Below, piece after piece: positions 1-8,428 of a stretch of 64,000 nucleotides of DNA. Under the pieces are notes generated by a model. The model made no database searches and was not told the origin of the DNA. It saw only the letters and a program-made list of their open reading frames with translations. The DNA is taken from assembly GCA_051649305.1 (NCBI GenBank), contig JBOFGV010000096.1, forward strand, positions 1-64,000, written 5' to 3'. The stretch comes from JADCCX01 sp051649305 (GTDB lineage Bacteria; Pseudomonadota; Alphaproteobacteria; Rhizobiales; Beijerinckiaceae). Within the stretch, counting starts at the first letter, position 1. Each line of letters starts with the position of its first letter. A program made the position numbers and the translations under genes.

Positions 1-50
1 CCGACCTTTTGCTGCGCAAAAGGCCACCTTCCCCGCAAGGGGGAAGGAAC
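1..50. repeat. Intergenic hairpin repeat
   Basis: Two adjacent stem-loops: CCTTTTG/CAAAAGG at 5-23 and CCTTCCCC-GCAA-GGGGGAAGG at 27-47. The second closely resembles the hairpin at about 10657-10679, so this is probably a member of an interspersed palindromic repeat family and not a dedicated terminator. It lies just downstream of the hydantoinase stop and may still help end that transcript. The window starts here, so the left boundary is unknown. Confidence 0.55.
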
Positions 51-75
51 GTGACCCGGCGCGCCCCAAACAACC

Positions 76-1554
76 TCAATAAAGCTCAGCACCAAAATTG
101 GTCGCCGGATTGAACTCCGGTGAGTGCCTGCCTGTCGGCGTTGTGGCTGGTCCCGCCTCGCGCAGGAGAAGACGCCCTTCACCTGCCTTGCCATGGAGCT
201 GGCCATCAGAAACGATCGCCTTGCCACGCCGGAGAACCGTTTCCGGCCAGCCAGTTATCGTCCGCCCACAGAAGGGATTGTAACCGGTGTTATCATGCAG
301 CTCATCGGTCAGTGTCGTGACACGGTTCGCGTCCCACAAGACAACATCAGCATCCATGCCGATGGCGATGGAGCCCTTCGATGGCAGATCATAAATCCGG
401 GCAGGGGCAGTGGATGTAAGATCAACAAATCGGGACAGCGCCTCCGCCTTGTGGGCCTTGTCAGCACCGCTCACCATGGCATCGAAGAGCAGAGGAAGAC
501 GCATCTCCAGCCCTGGCATGCCGTTCGCCATCTGCTTGAAACTGGGGGAGGGCCCGGCGCTGAACTTGCCGCTGGCATCCATCCGGTAAGGCGCGTGATC
601 AGATGAGATCATCTGCAGATCACCCAATGCCAGCGCCTGCCAAAGGGCAGCTTGGTCAGCCTTTGTGCGTTGTGGCGGCGAGCAGACCATGCGTGCGCCT
701 TCAAAGCCGGGAAGATCAAGATCATCCGCTGTCTGGAAGAGATAATGCGGGCAGGTTTCGGCAAAGATCTTGACGCCGCGCCCGCGCGCCTGCCGGATGA
801 TGTCAGCGCCTTCAGCTGTTGAGACATGGAAAATGACAATCGGCTGATCGATGAATTCCGCAAAGGCAATCAGCCGGTGAAAGGCCTCGGCTTCAGCCGC
901 GCGCGGATGGCTTGGGGCGTGGTATTTTGGATGGACATAGCCCCGTGAAACCAGACGCTCGCCCATCCATTTCAGCATGGCATGGTTCTCGGCATGGACA
1001 CACACCAGAGCGCCGTTCTGGCGGGCGGCCAGCATCACATCCAGCAACTGCTCGTCGTTCACCTGCACCTTGTCATAGGTCATGAACACCTTGACTGAAC
1101 GGTGTCCGGCGCGGATCAATGCAGGCAAATCTTGCGTGATGGTTTGGGTGTCAGGATTGGCGACCATGAGATGAAAGGCGTGGTCAATGATCGCGCCTTT
1201 GGCGGCAAGTGCCGTGTAATCAGCGACAACACTGGCAAGGTTCATATCCCGATGCTGGGCTGCAAAGGAGATGACAGACGTCGTGCCGCCAAACGCCGCA
1301 GAGCGCGTGGCTGATTCAAACGTATCGGCATTCACGATGCCGCCGCCGGACAATTGCTCGATATGGCAATGGGGATCGACACCACCGGGCATGACATATT
1401 TTCCAGTCGCATCAATCTCCTGACGGCCTTGTGGCAAGTGCTCCGCCAGAGCGGCGATCCGCTCTCCGGCAACGCCCAGATCAGCCTTGAAGACACCGTG
1501 GGCGGTGACAACAGTGCCTCCACGGATCACGAGATCATAAGCGGGATCAGACAT
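76..1554 (-). CDS. D-hydantoinase / dihydropyrimidinase
   Basis: Cyclic amidohydrolase of 492 residues that would open hydantoins or dihydropyrimidines to N-carbamoyl amino acids in the cytoplasm. Metal-binding HxH is at residues 62 and 64 (VDPHCH), the carbamylated lysine is K155 (SVKVFMT), and later metal-ligand motifs are VHAENH, IFHVS and SSDHAPY. All are typical of the hydantoinase/dihydropyrimidinase family, whose usual length is 450-490. An open frame extends 41 codons upstream, but MSDPAYDLVIRGG at 1554 is the family N-terminus. The D-carbamoylase and hydantoin racemase nearby favour a hydantoinase role over pyrimidine catabolism. It is divergent from the GntR gene and so probably controlled by it. 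Confidence 0.9.
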   Translation of the reverse strand: MSDPAYDLVIRGGTVVTAHGVFKADLGVAGERIAALAEHLPQGRQEIDATGKYVMPGGVDPHCHIEQLSGGGIVNADTFESATRSAAFGGTTSVISFAAQHRDMNLASVVADYTALAAKGAIIDHAFHLMVANPDTQTITQDLPALIRAGHRSVKVFMTYDKVQVNDEQLLDVMLAARQNGALVCVHAENHAMLKWMGERLVSRGYVHPKYHAPSHPRAAEAEAFHRLIAFAEFIDQPIVIFHVSTAEGADIIRQARGRGVKIFAETCPHYLFQTADDLDLPGFEGARMVCSPPQRTKADQAALWQALALGDLQMISSDHAPYRMDASGKFSAGPSPSFKQMANGMPGLEMRLPLLFDAMVSGADKAHKAEALSRFVDLTSTAPARIYDLPSKGSIAIGMDADVVLWDANRVTTLTDELHDNTGYNPFCGRTITGWPETVLRRGKAIVSDGQLHGKAGEGRLLLREAGPATTPTGRHSPEFNPATNFGAELY

Positions 1555-1584
1555 GTTTTGCACAGCTTCCAGATGGGGATGACA

Positions 1585-1610
1585 TTGACATACACGCAGT
1601 ATACAAAAGC
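1585..1610. promoter_or_regulatory. Divergent control region, candidate GntR operator
   Basis: The gap between the hydantoinase and the GntR gene contains the palindrome GTATAC at 1599-1604 in the context CAGTATACAA. This fits the short TnGTnnACnA-type operators of FCD-class GntR proteins. A TTGACA hexamer at 1585-1590 could be a -35 box, but I see no well-spaced -10. Inference only. Confidence 0.35.
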
Positions 1611-1640
1611 ATGGATACAACGCAAACGGGCAGATGCAGA

Positions 1641-2288
1641 ATGCTGGACGACAAGACGTTGACGCTTGGCCACACAACCTATGAACGGTTGCGGAGCATG
1701 ATTTTCAGCGGCTCGTTGCCCGCCGGTGAAGCCTTGCAGGAAAAGAAACTGGCGGTGCGACTGGGCGTCTCGCGCACCCCTATCCGCGAGGCCATGACCC
1801 GCTTGACCATGGAAGGACTGGTGGAACGCAGCGCAGGTTTGACGCCCGTTGTCAGACGTCTTTCCGCCAGTGATTTCATAGAGATTTTGCACATCCGGCG
1901 TTTGCTGGAAGTGGAGGCGGCAGGACTGGCCGCGCAGAAGGGCGGATCAGAGGCTCTTGTTGCTATCAGGGAGAAGATTGCCGCCTTCCGCAATGGCCAT
2001 GTGCCAACCGCAGAAGACCACATCGCCACGGATGATCAGCTCCATACGTGCGTGGCTGATCTGGCGGGCTCCAGCCTGCTCGCGGGCTTAATCCACGATC
2101 TCCGCCAGAAGACAAAGATCTTTGACATGGGGCGCGTGCCGGAACGGTTCGAGCCTGGCATTGCAGAGCATCTCGCCATCATCGATGCCATTCTCAACCG
2201 CGATGCGCCACGCGCGGAAGCAGCCATGCGCACCCATATCGACAATGTCCGCACCAGCGTTATCAATCATCTCAGCCGGTTGTTCTGA
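1641..2288 (+). CDS. GntR family transcriptional regulator (FCD type)
   Basis: A 215-residue regulator. The N-terminal winged helix-turn-helix (YERLRSMIFSGSLPAGEAL, then LAVRLGVSRTPIREAMTRL) is classic GntR, and the C-terminal helical part is an FCD ligand domain with the expected acidic and histidine metal/ligand positions. An ATG at 1611 would add ten residues; 1641 was chosen because it places the HTH at the usual distance from the N-terminus, though neither start has a strong ribosome site. Divergent from the hydantoinase and followed by the transporter and carbamoylase genes, it is probably their effector-responsive repressor. Confidence 0.85.
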   Translation: MLDDKTLTLGHTTYERLRSMIFSGSLPAGEALQEKKLAVRLGVSRTPIREAMTRLTMEGLVERSAGLTPVVRRLSASDFIEILHIRRLLEVEAAGLAAQKGGSEALVAIREKIAAFRNGHVPTAEDHIATDDQLHTCVADLAGSSLLAGLIHDLRQKTKIFDMGRVPERFEPGIAEHLAIIDAILNRDAPRAEAAMRTHIDNVRTSVINHLSRLF

Positions 2289-2380
2289 AAGGACTGGCGC
2301 ACGAATTGCATCAACAACTGCATAGAGCATACTGCTTTTATCTGACGACCAAACATCGACCAACCGGGAGGAACCAGACG

Positions 2381-3220
2381 ATGAATACCATCAAACAGAT
2401 CAGCCTTGCAGCCCTCGTGCTTGCAGGCGCAGCCAGCACTGCACTCGCTCAAACGCCGCTGAAGACAGCCGTGGATGGCACCTTTGCCCCCCACGCCATG
2501 CCAAAGCTGGGTGGTGGTACTGAAGGCTTCAACATTGATCTGGCCAATGAAATTGCCAAGCGCATGAAGCGCCCGCTGGACCTCACCGTCACACAGTTTT
2601 CAGGCATTCTGCCTTCTCTGCAGGCAGGCACGCTGGACTTCGTGGCTGCACCTACAACCGTGACCAAGGAGCGTGCTGAAAACCTGCTCTTTACAGAAGG
2701 CTATCTCAACACGGACTTCCAGTTTCTGGTCAAGAAAGGTTCGCCCAAAGTCACCAAACTTGATGAGATGAAAGGCAAGGTCATCACCGTCAACAAGGGC
2801 TCGGCCTATGACAGCTGGGCACGCGGCTTGGAAGCGCAGGTGGGCTGGACAGTCGAGAGCTTTGGCACACAGTCCGATGCGGTGCAGGCCGTGATGTCTG
2901 GCCGCGCTTTCGCCAACGTGACCGGCAACACCGTGGCTGCCTGGGCAGCCAAGATCAACACACAGCTTGAGCTTTCTGTACTGCATTCCACCGGCCTTGT
3001 CTGGGCGGCACCGCTGCGCAAGGATTCAGGCGCTCTGCGTGTTGAGATCGAGAATGCTATCGAGTGCATGAAGCTTGATGGCACGATGGCGACACTGCAT
3101 GAAAAGTGGTTCGGCACAAAACCCGCTCCCGGATCAGCTGCCGTCACTGTTTTCCCAGGAACAGGCGTGCCTGATATGCCGGGCTATGATCCCACACCAC
3201 GCGCACCAAAATGCAGCTGA
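2381..3220 (+). CDS. Polar amino acid-type ABC transporter, periplasmic binding protein
   Basis: A 279-residue family 3 solute-binding protein with a Sec signal peptide (hydrophobic core ISLAALVLAGAA, cleavage after TALA). The mature protein has the amino-acid/opine binder pattern: FNIDLANEIAKRM, FVAAPTTVTKERAE, and a lobe 2 starting at KGKVITVNKGSAYD. The start at 2381 follows a GGGAGGAAC ribosome site. It probably delivers a hydantoin, carbamoyl amino acid or related compound to the permeases encoded next. Two late cysteines lie in the C-terminal extension. The ligand cannot be read from sequence. Confidence 0.88.
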   Translation: MNTIKQISLAALVLAGAASTALAQTPLKTAVDGTFAPHAMPKLGGGTEGFNIDLANEIAKRMKRPLDLTVTQFSGILPSLQAGTLDFVAAPTTVTKERAENLLFTEGYLNTDFQFLVKKGSPKVTKLDEMKGKVITVNKGSAYDSWARGLEAQVGWTVESFGTQSDAVQAVMSGRAFANVTGNTVAAWAAKINTQLELSVLHSTGLVWAAPLRKDSGALRVEIENAIECMKLDGTMATLHEKWFGTKPAPGSAAVTVFPGTGVPDMPGYDPTPRAPKCS

Positions 3221-3951
3221 GCCCGCTTCTTGCAGCAAGTAGCATCCGCAAGAGCTTCGGCCCGCTGAAGGTTCTGGACGGCATCGACTTCAGTGTTTCC
3301 ACCGGCGAGATGGTGTTCATCATCGGGCCGTCGGGATCAGGGAAGTCGACCTTTCTGCGTTGCTGCAACCGGCTGGAAGAGCCTGACTCCGGCTCCATCC
3401 TGTTTGATGGAGCCGATATCCTTGGCAAAGGTGTGGACATCAATGCTGTCCGCCGCCGCATCGGCATGGTGTTCCAGAGCTTCAATCTCTATCCGCATCT
3501 CACAGCACTGGGGAACGTGACATTGGCGTTGCGCAAGGTGGTGGGCAAATCAAAGGCCGAAGCGGAGGCCATTGGCCATGCGGCTCTCGCCAGCGTCGGT
3601 CTGGCCGACAAGGCTGATGCCAGCCCCGGCACTTTGTCCGGCGGGCAGCAGCAGCGTGTCGCCATTGCCCGCGCGCTGGCGCTTGATCCAAGGCTTGTGC
3701 TGTTTGACGAGCCGACTTCGGCGCTGGATCCTGAACTGGTTGGCTCCGTGCTCTCTGTGATGCGAGACCTCAAGGACAGGGGCATGACGATGGTGGTTGT
3801 TTCCCATGAAATGCGCTTTGCCCGCGAGGCTGCAGACCGCGTTGTGTTCATGGAAGGCGGGTCCATCGTGGAGCAGGGGCCGCCGTCAGTTCTGTTTGAA
3901 AACCCGCGCGAGGCGCGCACGCGCGCTTTCCTCTCCCGCATGATGGATTGA
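3211..3951 (+). CDS. Amino acid ABC transporter ATP-binding protein
   Basis: A 246-residue cytoplasmic ATPase of the GlnQ/HisP class. Walker A is GPSGSGKST near residue 35, the Q-loop follows in MVFQSFNLYPH, the signature is LSGGQQQR and Walker B is LVLFDEPTSALD. The H-loop is VVSHEM. It overlaps the end of the binding-protein gene by 10 bases, indicating translational coupling. With the two permeases that follow it completes the importer. Confidence 0.93.
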   Translation: MQLSPLLAASSIRKSFGPLKVLDGIDFSVSTGEMVFIIGPSGSGKSTFLRCCNRLEEPDSGSILFDGADILGKGVDINAVRRRIGMVFQSFNLYPHLTALGNVTLALRKVVGKSKAEAEAIGHAALASVGLADKADASPGTLSGGQQQRVAIARALALDPRLVLFDEPTSALDPELVGSVLSVMRDLKDRGMTMVVVSHEMRFAREAADRVVFMEGGSIVEQGPPSVLFENPREARTRAFLSRMMD

Positions 3952-3960
3952 CGCCATATC

Positions 3961-4644
3961 ATGTCTGGACTGGACCGCTTCATCGAGACCTTCTTCAAGG
4001 CTGATCTGATCGCAGCCACTTTGCCGAAGATCATCTCTGGCATGGGTGTCACGCTGGTGATCGCCGCCTGCGTTGTTGTCACAGGCATTGTCGCCGGTTT
4101 GCTGCTGGCCTCGCTCAGGGCCTATCAGATCCGGGCCGTCAATGTGTGCATCATCATCTTCGCCGATATCCTGCGCGCCCTGCCACCGCTGGTGCTGGTG
4201 TTGCTCGCCTACTTTGGCCTGCCCAATATTGGCCTGACACTCTCTGGCTTTGCCGTGCTCTGGCTGGTGCTGTCGCTGGTGCTGGCGGCCTTCGCCGAGG
4301 AAATTTTCTGGGCGGGCATCACCAGTGTGCGCAAGGGGCAATGGGAAGCGGCGCGCTCCTGTGGCATGACCTACACGGCCACACTGGTGCATGTGATCCT
4401 GCCGCAAGCCGTGCGCCTCAGCGTACCACCCCTGACCAACAGGACCATCGCCATCACCAAGAATACGGCGCTTGGCACGGTGATCGGCGTGCCGGAAATT
4501 CTCAACCAGGCAACAACCGCTGTCAGCTTTTCCGGCAATGCAACACCGCTGATGATGGGGGCCATCGCCTATCTTATCATCTTTGTGCCAGTTGTCATGG
4601 TTGGCCGCATGATCGAGACCCGTTTCAGCTGGAAGAGGGCCTGA
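3961..4644 (+). CDS. Amino acid ABC transporter permease (His/Glu/Gln/Arg/opine type)
   Basis: A 227-residue inner-membrane protein with several hydrophobic helices (for example GVTLVIAACVVVTGIVAGLLLASL). The EAA loop that docks on the ATPase is visible as WEAARSCGMTYTATLVHVILPQAVR. It starts 9 bases after the ATPase stop, and its own stop overlaps the next permease ATG (TGATG at 4642-4646). One of two paralogous permeases forming the channel. Confidence 0.9.
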   Translation: MSGLDRFIETFFKADLIAATLPKIISGMGVTLVIAACVVVTGIVAGLLLASLRAYQIRAVNVCIIIFADILRALPPLVLVLLAYFGLPNIGLTLSGFAVLWLVLSLVLAAFAEEIFWAGITSVRKGQWEAARSCGMTYTATLVHVILPQAVRLSVPPLTNRTIAITKNTALGTVIGVPEILNQATTAVSFSGNATPLMMGAIAYLIIFVPVVMVGRMIETRFSWKRA

Positions 4645-5309
4645 TGGACGCTCTTCTCGACCAGTTCTTCAATCTGGGCATCATGGCGAAGGCCTTGCCT
4701 TTCATGCTGCAGGGGCTTGGCATGACAGCGCTGCTCTGCGCAGCACTGCTTCCGCTGGGTCTCACCGGTGGATTGATCGTCGCCTTGCTCGGCACATCCC
4801 GCAGCCGCGCCCTGCGCATTGTCACGGCGATCTTTGTCGATTTCTTCCGTGCGGTGCCACCGCTCGTTTTGCTCATTCTGATCTATTCAGCACTGCCCTT
4901 TGCAGGCATCAAGCTTGCTCCTTTCGCCTCAGTCCTGCTTGCCCTGACGCTCAACACCGCGAGCTTCTACGGCGAGATTTTCCGCGCAGGCATTGAGAGC
5001 GTTGGCGCAGGACAATGGGATGCCGCACGTGCCACGGGCCTCAGCCGCATGCAGACATTGCGCTATGTGATTGTGCCGCAGGCGACGCGCAACGTTTTGC
5101 CTGACCTTGCTTCGAACACGCTTGAGGTTGTGAAATTGACGGCCCTTGCCAGCGTCGTGTCTTTTGCAGAACTTCTCTACACCGCTGATATGGCGCGTTC
5201 TGTCACCTACAACGCATCGCCGATTGTGCTGGCAGCCATCATCTATCTTGCTTTCATGTGGCCGCTGGTGCGGCTTGTCAGCCGGCTTGAACACCGGGTG
5301 GCACAATAG
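4644..5309 (+). CDS. Amino acid ABC transporter permease, second subunit
   Basis: A 221-residue membrane protein. The start ATG at 4644 overlaps the previous stop by one base, so the longer upstream frame is not used. The EAA motif is WDAARATGLSRMQTLRYVIVPQATR. The sequence FRAVPPLVLLILIYSALP is the typical HisM/HisQ-family stretch. It forms a heterodimeric pore with the upstream permease. The carbamoylase gene follows 10 bases later in the same operon. Confidence 0.9.
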   Translation: MDALLDQFFNLGIMAKALPFMLQGLGMTALLCAALLPLGLTGGLIVALLGTSRSRALRIVTAIFVDFFRAVPPLVLLILIYSALPFAGIKLAPFASVLLALTLNTASFYGEIFRAGIESVGAGQWDAARATGLSRMQTLRYVIVPQATRNVLPDLASNTLEVVKLTALASVVSFAELLYTADMARSVTYNASPIVLAAIIYLAFMWPLVRLVSRLEHRVAQ

Positions 5310-5319
5310 GGAGACGCAT

Positions 5320-6255
5320 ATGCGCAATATTCGTGTGGGTGCAGCCCAGCTTGGTCCGATCCAGCGGGCAGAAACACGGGCCATGGTTGTCCAGCGCATG
5401 CTGACACTGCTGGATCAGGCCGCAGCGAAGGGTTGCACGTTCGTGGTGTTTCCAGAGCTTGCGCTGACCACGTTCTTTCCGCGTTGGCATGTGGAAAACA
5501 GGGCTGATTTCGACCCATGGTTTGAGACCAGCATGCCCGGACCGGAGACTCAACCCTTGTTCGACCGCGCACGCCAACACGGCATTGCGCTTTCGTTTGG
5601 CTATGCTGAAAAGACGCCGGAAGGGCGGCACTTCAACACTTCGGTGCTGGTGGATGCGCAAAGCAAAATTGTTGGCACCTACCGCAAGATACACCTGCCG
5701 GGTCATGTGGAATTTGACCCCGAGCGCACGCACCAGCATTTGGAAAAACGTTACTTTGAGCCCGGTGATCTCGGCTTTCCGGTGTTCCGCACCATGGGCG
5801 GGTTGATCGGCATGTGCATCTGCAATGACCGTCGCTGGCCGGAGACCTACAGGGTCATGGGCCTGCAGGGCGTCGAGATGGTTGTGCTGGGTTTCAACAC
5901 ACCGTCCGTGAATTCGCAGAAGGCAGGGGAGGGGATAGAAGAGCGGTTGTTCCACCATCGCCTGTCTATTCAGGCCGGGGCCTACCAGAACGCAACATGG
6001 GTGGTGGCGGTGGCCAAGGCGGGCAACGAGGACGGCCATCATCTGATGGGTGGCACGTTGATCGCTGATCCTGATGGGCGCATCGTGGCAGAATTACCCG
6101 GCGAAGACGATGGCCTGCTCGTGCATGACTGCGATCTTGATGCGACACGCTTTGGCAAGGAGACGATCTTCGATTTCAAGCGCCACCGCCGCATCGAGCA
6201 CTACGGCCTGATCACCTCCCGCGTCGGCGCCGAACCACCGCCTGAAAGCGCCTGA
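5320..6255 (+). CDS. N-carbamoyl-D-amino acid hydrolase (nitrilase superfamily)
   Basis: A 311-residue cytoplasmic amidohydrolase converting N-carbamoyl-D-amino acids to D-amino acids, CO2 and ammonia. The Glu-Lys-Cys triad is visible: E46 (FPELALTTFFPRW), K123 (YRKIHLPGH) and C168 (CICNDRRWPE). The FPELALTTFFPRW, LEKRYFEPGDLGFPV and CNDRRWPETYRVMG blocks match, from memory, the well-studied Agrobacterium D-carbamoylase. The ATG at 5320 sits a few bases after AGGGAGA. It is the second catalytic step after the hydantoinase at 76-1554. Confidence 0.92.
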   Translation: MRNIRVGAAQLGPIQRAETRAMVVQRMLTLLDQAAAKGCTFVVFPELALTTFFPRWHVENRADFDPWFETSMPGPETQPLFDRARQHGIALSFGYAEKTPEGRHFNTSVLVDAQSKIVGTYRKIHLPGHVEFDPERTHQHLEKRYFEPGDLGFPVFRTMGGLIGMCICNDRRWPETYRVMGLQGVEMVVLGFNTPSVNSQKAGEGIEERLFHHRLSIQAGAYQNATWVVAVAKAGNEDGHHLMGGTLIADPDGRIVAELPGEDDGLLVHDCDLDATRFGKETIFDFKRHRRIEHYGLITSRVGAEPPPESA

Positions 6256-6258
6256 GAC

Positions 6259-6924
6259 ATGCGTGAGACAACACCCGGTCTGGCGCTTGAATTTTCCGCA
6301 CTGGACAAAGCTGCGAAATACAAACTGCTCAGCGGCATCATAGTGCCACGGCCCATTGCCTTCGTGACATCCGTGAACGCGGATGGTGTGGTCAATGCCG
6401 CACCCTACAGCTTCTTCAATGTCTTCTCGGATGATCCGCCGCTGATCGTGCTTGGCCTGCAGCACAAGCCTGATCTGACGCGCAAGGACACCACCACCAA
6501 CATCAACGAGCGCGGCGCGTTCGTGGTGAACATGGTGGATGAGGCGCTGGCGCAAGCCATGAATGATTCAGCCGCTGACTTTCCTCCTGGCACCAGCGAG
6601 GCGGAGGCGCTGGGGCTTGAGCTCGCCCCGTCGCTGACTGTGCCTGTGCCACGGCTGGCGGCAGCACCCTTTGCGCTGGAATGCCGCAAGACTGTCTCGC
6701 TGGCTTTCGGTCCGGGGCGCGATCTGCTGATTGGCGAGGTGACAGGCCTTCACGCCCGCGCCGGGTTGCTTGATCCTGATAATTTCAGGGTAGACTTTGC
6801 AGCCTACCAGCCCATCGGCCGCCTATTTGGCGATCTCTACACCCGCCAGAACGACATCTTTGCCATGAAGCGCCGCATACCCGAAGAAGTGATGGCGGCA
6901 CAACCCGGCATCACTGAAAGCTGA
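6259..6924 (+). CDS. Flavin reductase-like, FMN-binding split barrel protein
   Basis: A 221-residue protein of the DIM6/NTAB flavin reductase-like family. Features are the N-terminal LSGIIVPRPIAFVTSVNADGVVN segment, which starts the split barrel, and the SFFNVFSDDPPLIVLG block. It starts 3 bases after the carbamoylase stop, so it belongs to the operon. Family members bind FMN and act as flavin reductases or oxidoreductases of unknown substrate. Its role in hydantoin use is not evident. It overlaps the convergent racemase gene by 14 bases. Confidence 0.82.
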   Translation: MRETTPGLALEFSALDKAAKYKLLSGIIVPRPIAFVTSVNADGVVNAAPYSFFNVFSDDPPLIVLGLQHKPDLTRKDTTTNINERGAFVVNMVDEALAQAMNDSAADFPPGTSEAEALGLELAPSLTVPVPRLAAAPFALECRKTVSLAFGPGRDLLIGEVTGLHARAGLLDPDNFRVDFAAYQPIGRLFGDLYTRQNDIFAMKRRIPEEVMAAQPGITES

Positions 6925-7561
6925 GTGTTCCGACAGCCATCGTGACAGCGGCCTGCACCGGATCAATGACCGGGATGCCAAGAGCTGCTTCCAGCGCCTT
7001 TCTGTGACGGGCCATGCCTGCGCATCCCATGACGATGACATCAGCCCCGTCGAGATCGCGCAGTTCTGTTCCAACCGCAATCATGCGCGCAAGGGTCCCC
7101 TCGCCCGACGCCGTCTCCGCCACACTCATCTCGAGAGGGCGCTCGGCAGCCAGACGGTCCATGATGCCCATCTGCCGCATATAGCGGATGTGACGCGGGA
7201 TCGAGCGTCTGGCAATCGCAATGACACCAAGGCGCTGACCGCGTGCCATGGCGGTCAGCAGGCCGCACTCGGCAATGCCCAGTACCGGTTTGCTGGTCGC
7301 TTCACGACAGACAAAAAGGCCGGGATCAGAATAGCAGGCGATGACAAAAGCGCCTACATCCGGCCGCGCCGCCACCAATCGCGCCAGCGGCAAGGCGACG
7401 CTTTCAACATGCGCCTGTGTTTCCACACCAAAGGGGCCTTCAGCCAATGTCTCGCAGACTATGGCGGGACCACCTGGTCGACGCAGCGGTTCCAGAGCCT
7501 CGTCAAAACCTTTCGTTACTGCGGGGTTGGAATTGGGGTTTATGACAAGGACAGAGGACAT
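6911..7561 (-). CDS. Hydantoin racemase-like protein (Asp/Glu racemase superfamily)
   Basis: A 216-residue cytoplasmic racemase. Both catalytic cysteines of the family are in place: C76 (ACYSDPGL) and C180 (GCAGM), matching the 76/181 pair described for rhizobial hydantoin racemases. The N-terminus VLVINPNSN is the family signature. An open frame extends 21 codons further upstream, but the ATG at 7561 is preceded by GAAGG and gives the standard N-terminus. It would interconvert L- and D-hydantoins so the D-specific carbamoylase can use both. Allantoin racemase is an alternative. Confidence 0.85.
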   Translation of the reverse strand: MSSVLVINPNSNPAVTKGFDEALEPLRRPGGPAIVCETLAEGPFGVETQAHVESVALPLARLVAARPDVGAFVIACYSDPGLFVCREATSKPVLGIAECGLLTAMARGQRLGVIAIARRSIPRHIRYMRQMGIMDRLAAERPLEMSVAETASGEGTLARMIAVGTELRDLDGADVIVMGCAGMARHRKALEAALGIPVIDPVQAAVTMAVGTLSFQ

Positions 7562-7639
7562 GTAAGAACCTTCGGAAAATGAGATGACGGTCAATCTGCA
7601 CGCAAGCAGATATCTTCGCAACACGCCTGTTGCATGACA

Positions 7640-8416
7640 CTACACCAGCATTTGTGTATCGCCATCAATCGCAACCGCCTGCCCTGTCACTGTGGAGCAA
7701 AGCGGCGATGACAGGAACACGATATACTTCGCGATTTCCGTGGGCGGCACAAATTTCTTCACAGACACACCCATGAAGGCGAGGTTTGTTGTCTCGTCCA
7801 TCGTCATGCCGCGCGCCTGTGCCTTGGCACCCAGCACATTGCGGATGCGCTGGCCATCCACCAGTCCCGGCAGGATGGCATTGCAGCGGATATTGTCCGG
7901 ACCAAGCTCAATGGCCAGCGACTTGGTGAAACCCACAACACCCCATTTTGCCGCCGCATAGGGCGAGCGCATGGCAAAGCCCAGCTTGCCAGCGGCTGAT
8001 GCCAGATTGACAATGCTGGGGTTGCCCGACTGCCTGAGATGCGCCACAGCAAGGCGCGTGCAGTTGAACTGTCCTGTGATATCGATGGCGAGGCAACGGT
8101 CCCAGTCTTCAGGCAATATCTCTTCCACCCGCCCTGTTGGCCCGGCGATACCAGCGTTGTTGACAAGGCAGTCAAGCCCGCCAAGCTCTTTCAACGCGTC
8201 TGCAAAAAGCGTTGCCACCTGTGCGCGGTCCGAGACATCGCAGAGGCTTGATGTGATCGACGGATCGCTTTGTTTGAGTGCGGCAATGGCGCTGGCATCC
8301 ACATCGCAGATATGGACCTTCGCGCCTTCAGCCACAAACGCCCGCGCGATCTCCCGGCCGATGCCATTGGCTCCGGCGGTGACCAGAACACGCAATCCAT
8401 TGATTTTCAGATCCAT
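7640..8416 (-). CDS. SDR family NAD(P)-dependent oxidoreductase
   Basis: A 258-residue classical short-chain dehydrogenase. The Rossmann glycine motif is GANGIGREIARAF near residue 15, followed by NNAGIAGPTG, a catalytic serine in the NLASAAG stretch and YAAAK as the YxxxK. An unusually strong ribosome site, GGGGGGAAAG, precedes the ATG at 8416. It lies 12 bases downstream of the GntR gene and is likely co-transcribed with it. The substrate is probably a secondary alcohol of the pathway served by the divergent transporter cluster; unassigned. Confidence 0.85.
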   Translation of the reverse strand: MDLKINGLRVLVTAGANGIGREIARAFVAEGAKVHICDVDASAIAALKQSDPSITSSLCDVSDRAQVATLFADALKELGGLDCLVNNAGIAGPTGRVEEILPEDWDRCLAIDITGQFNCTRLAVAHLRQSGNPSIVNLASAAGKLGFAMRSPYAAAKWGVVGFTKSLAIELGPDNIRCNAILPGLVDGQRIRNVLGAKAQARGMTMDETTNLAFMGVSVKKFVPPTEIAKYIVFLSSPLCSTVTGQAVAIDGDTQMLV

Positions 8417-8428
8417 TGCTTTCCCCCC

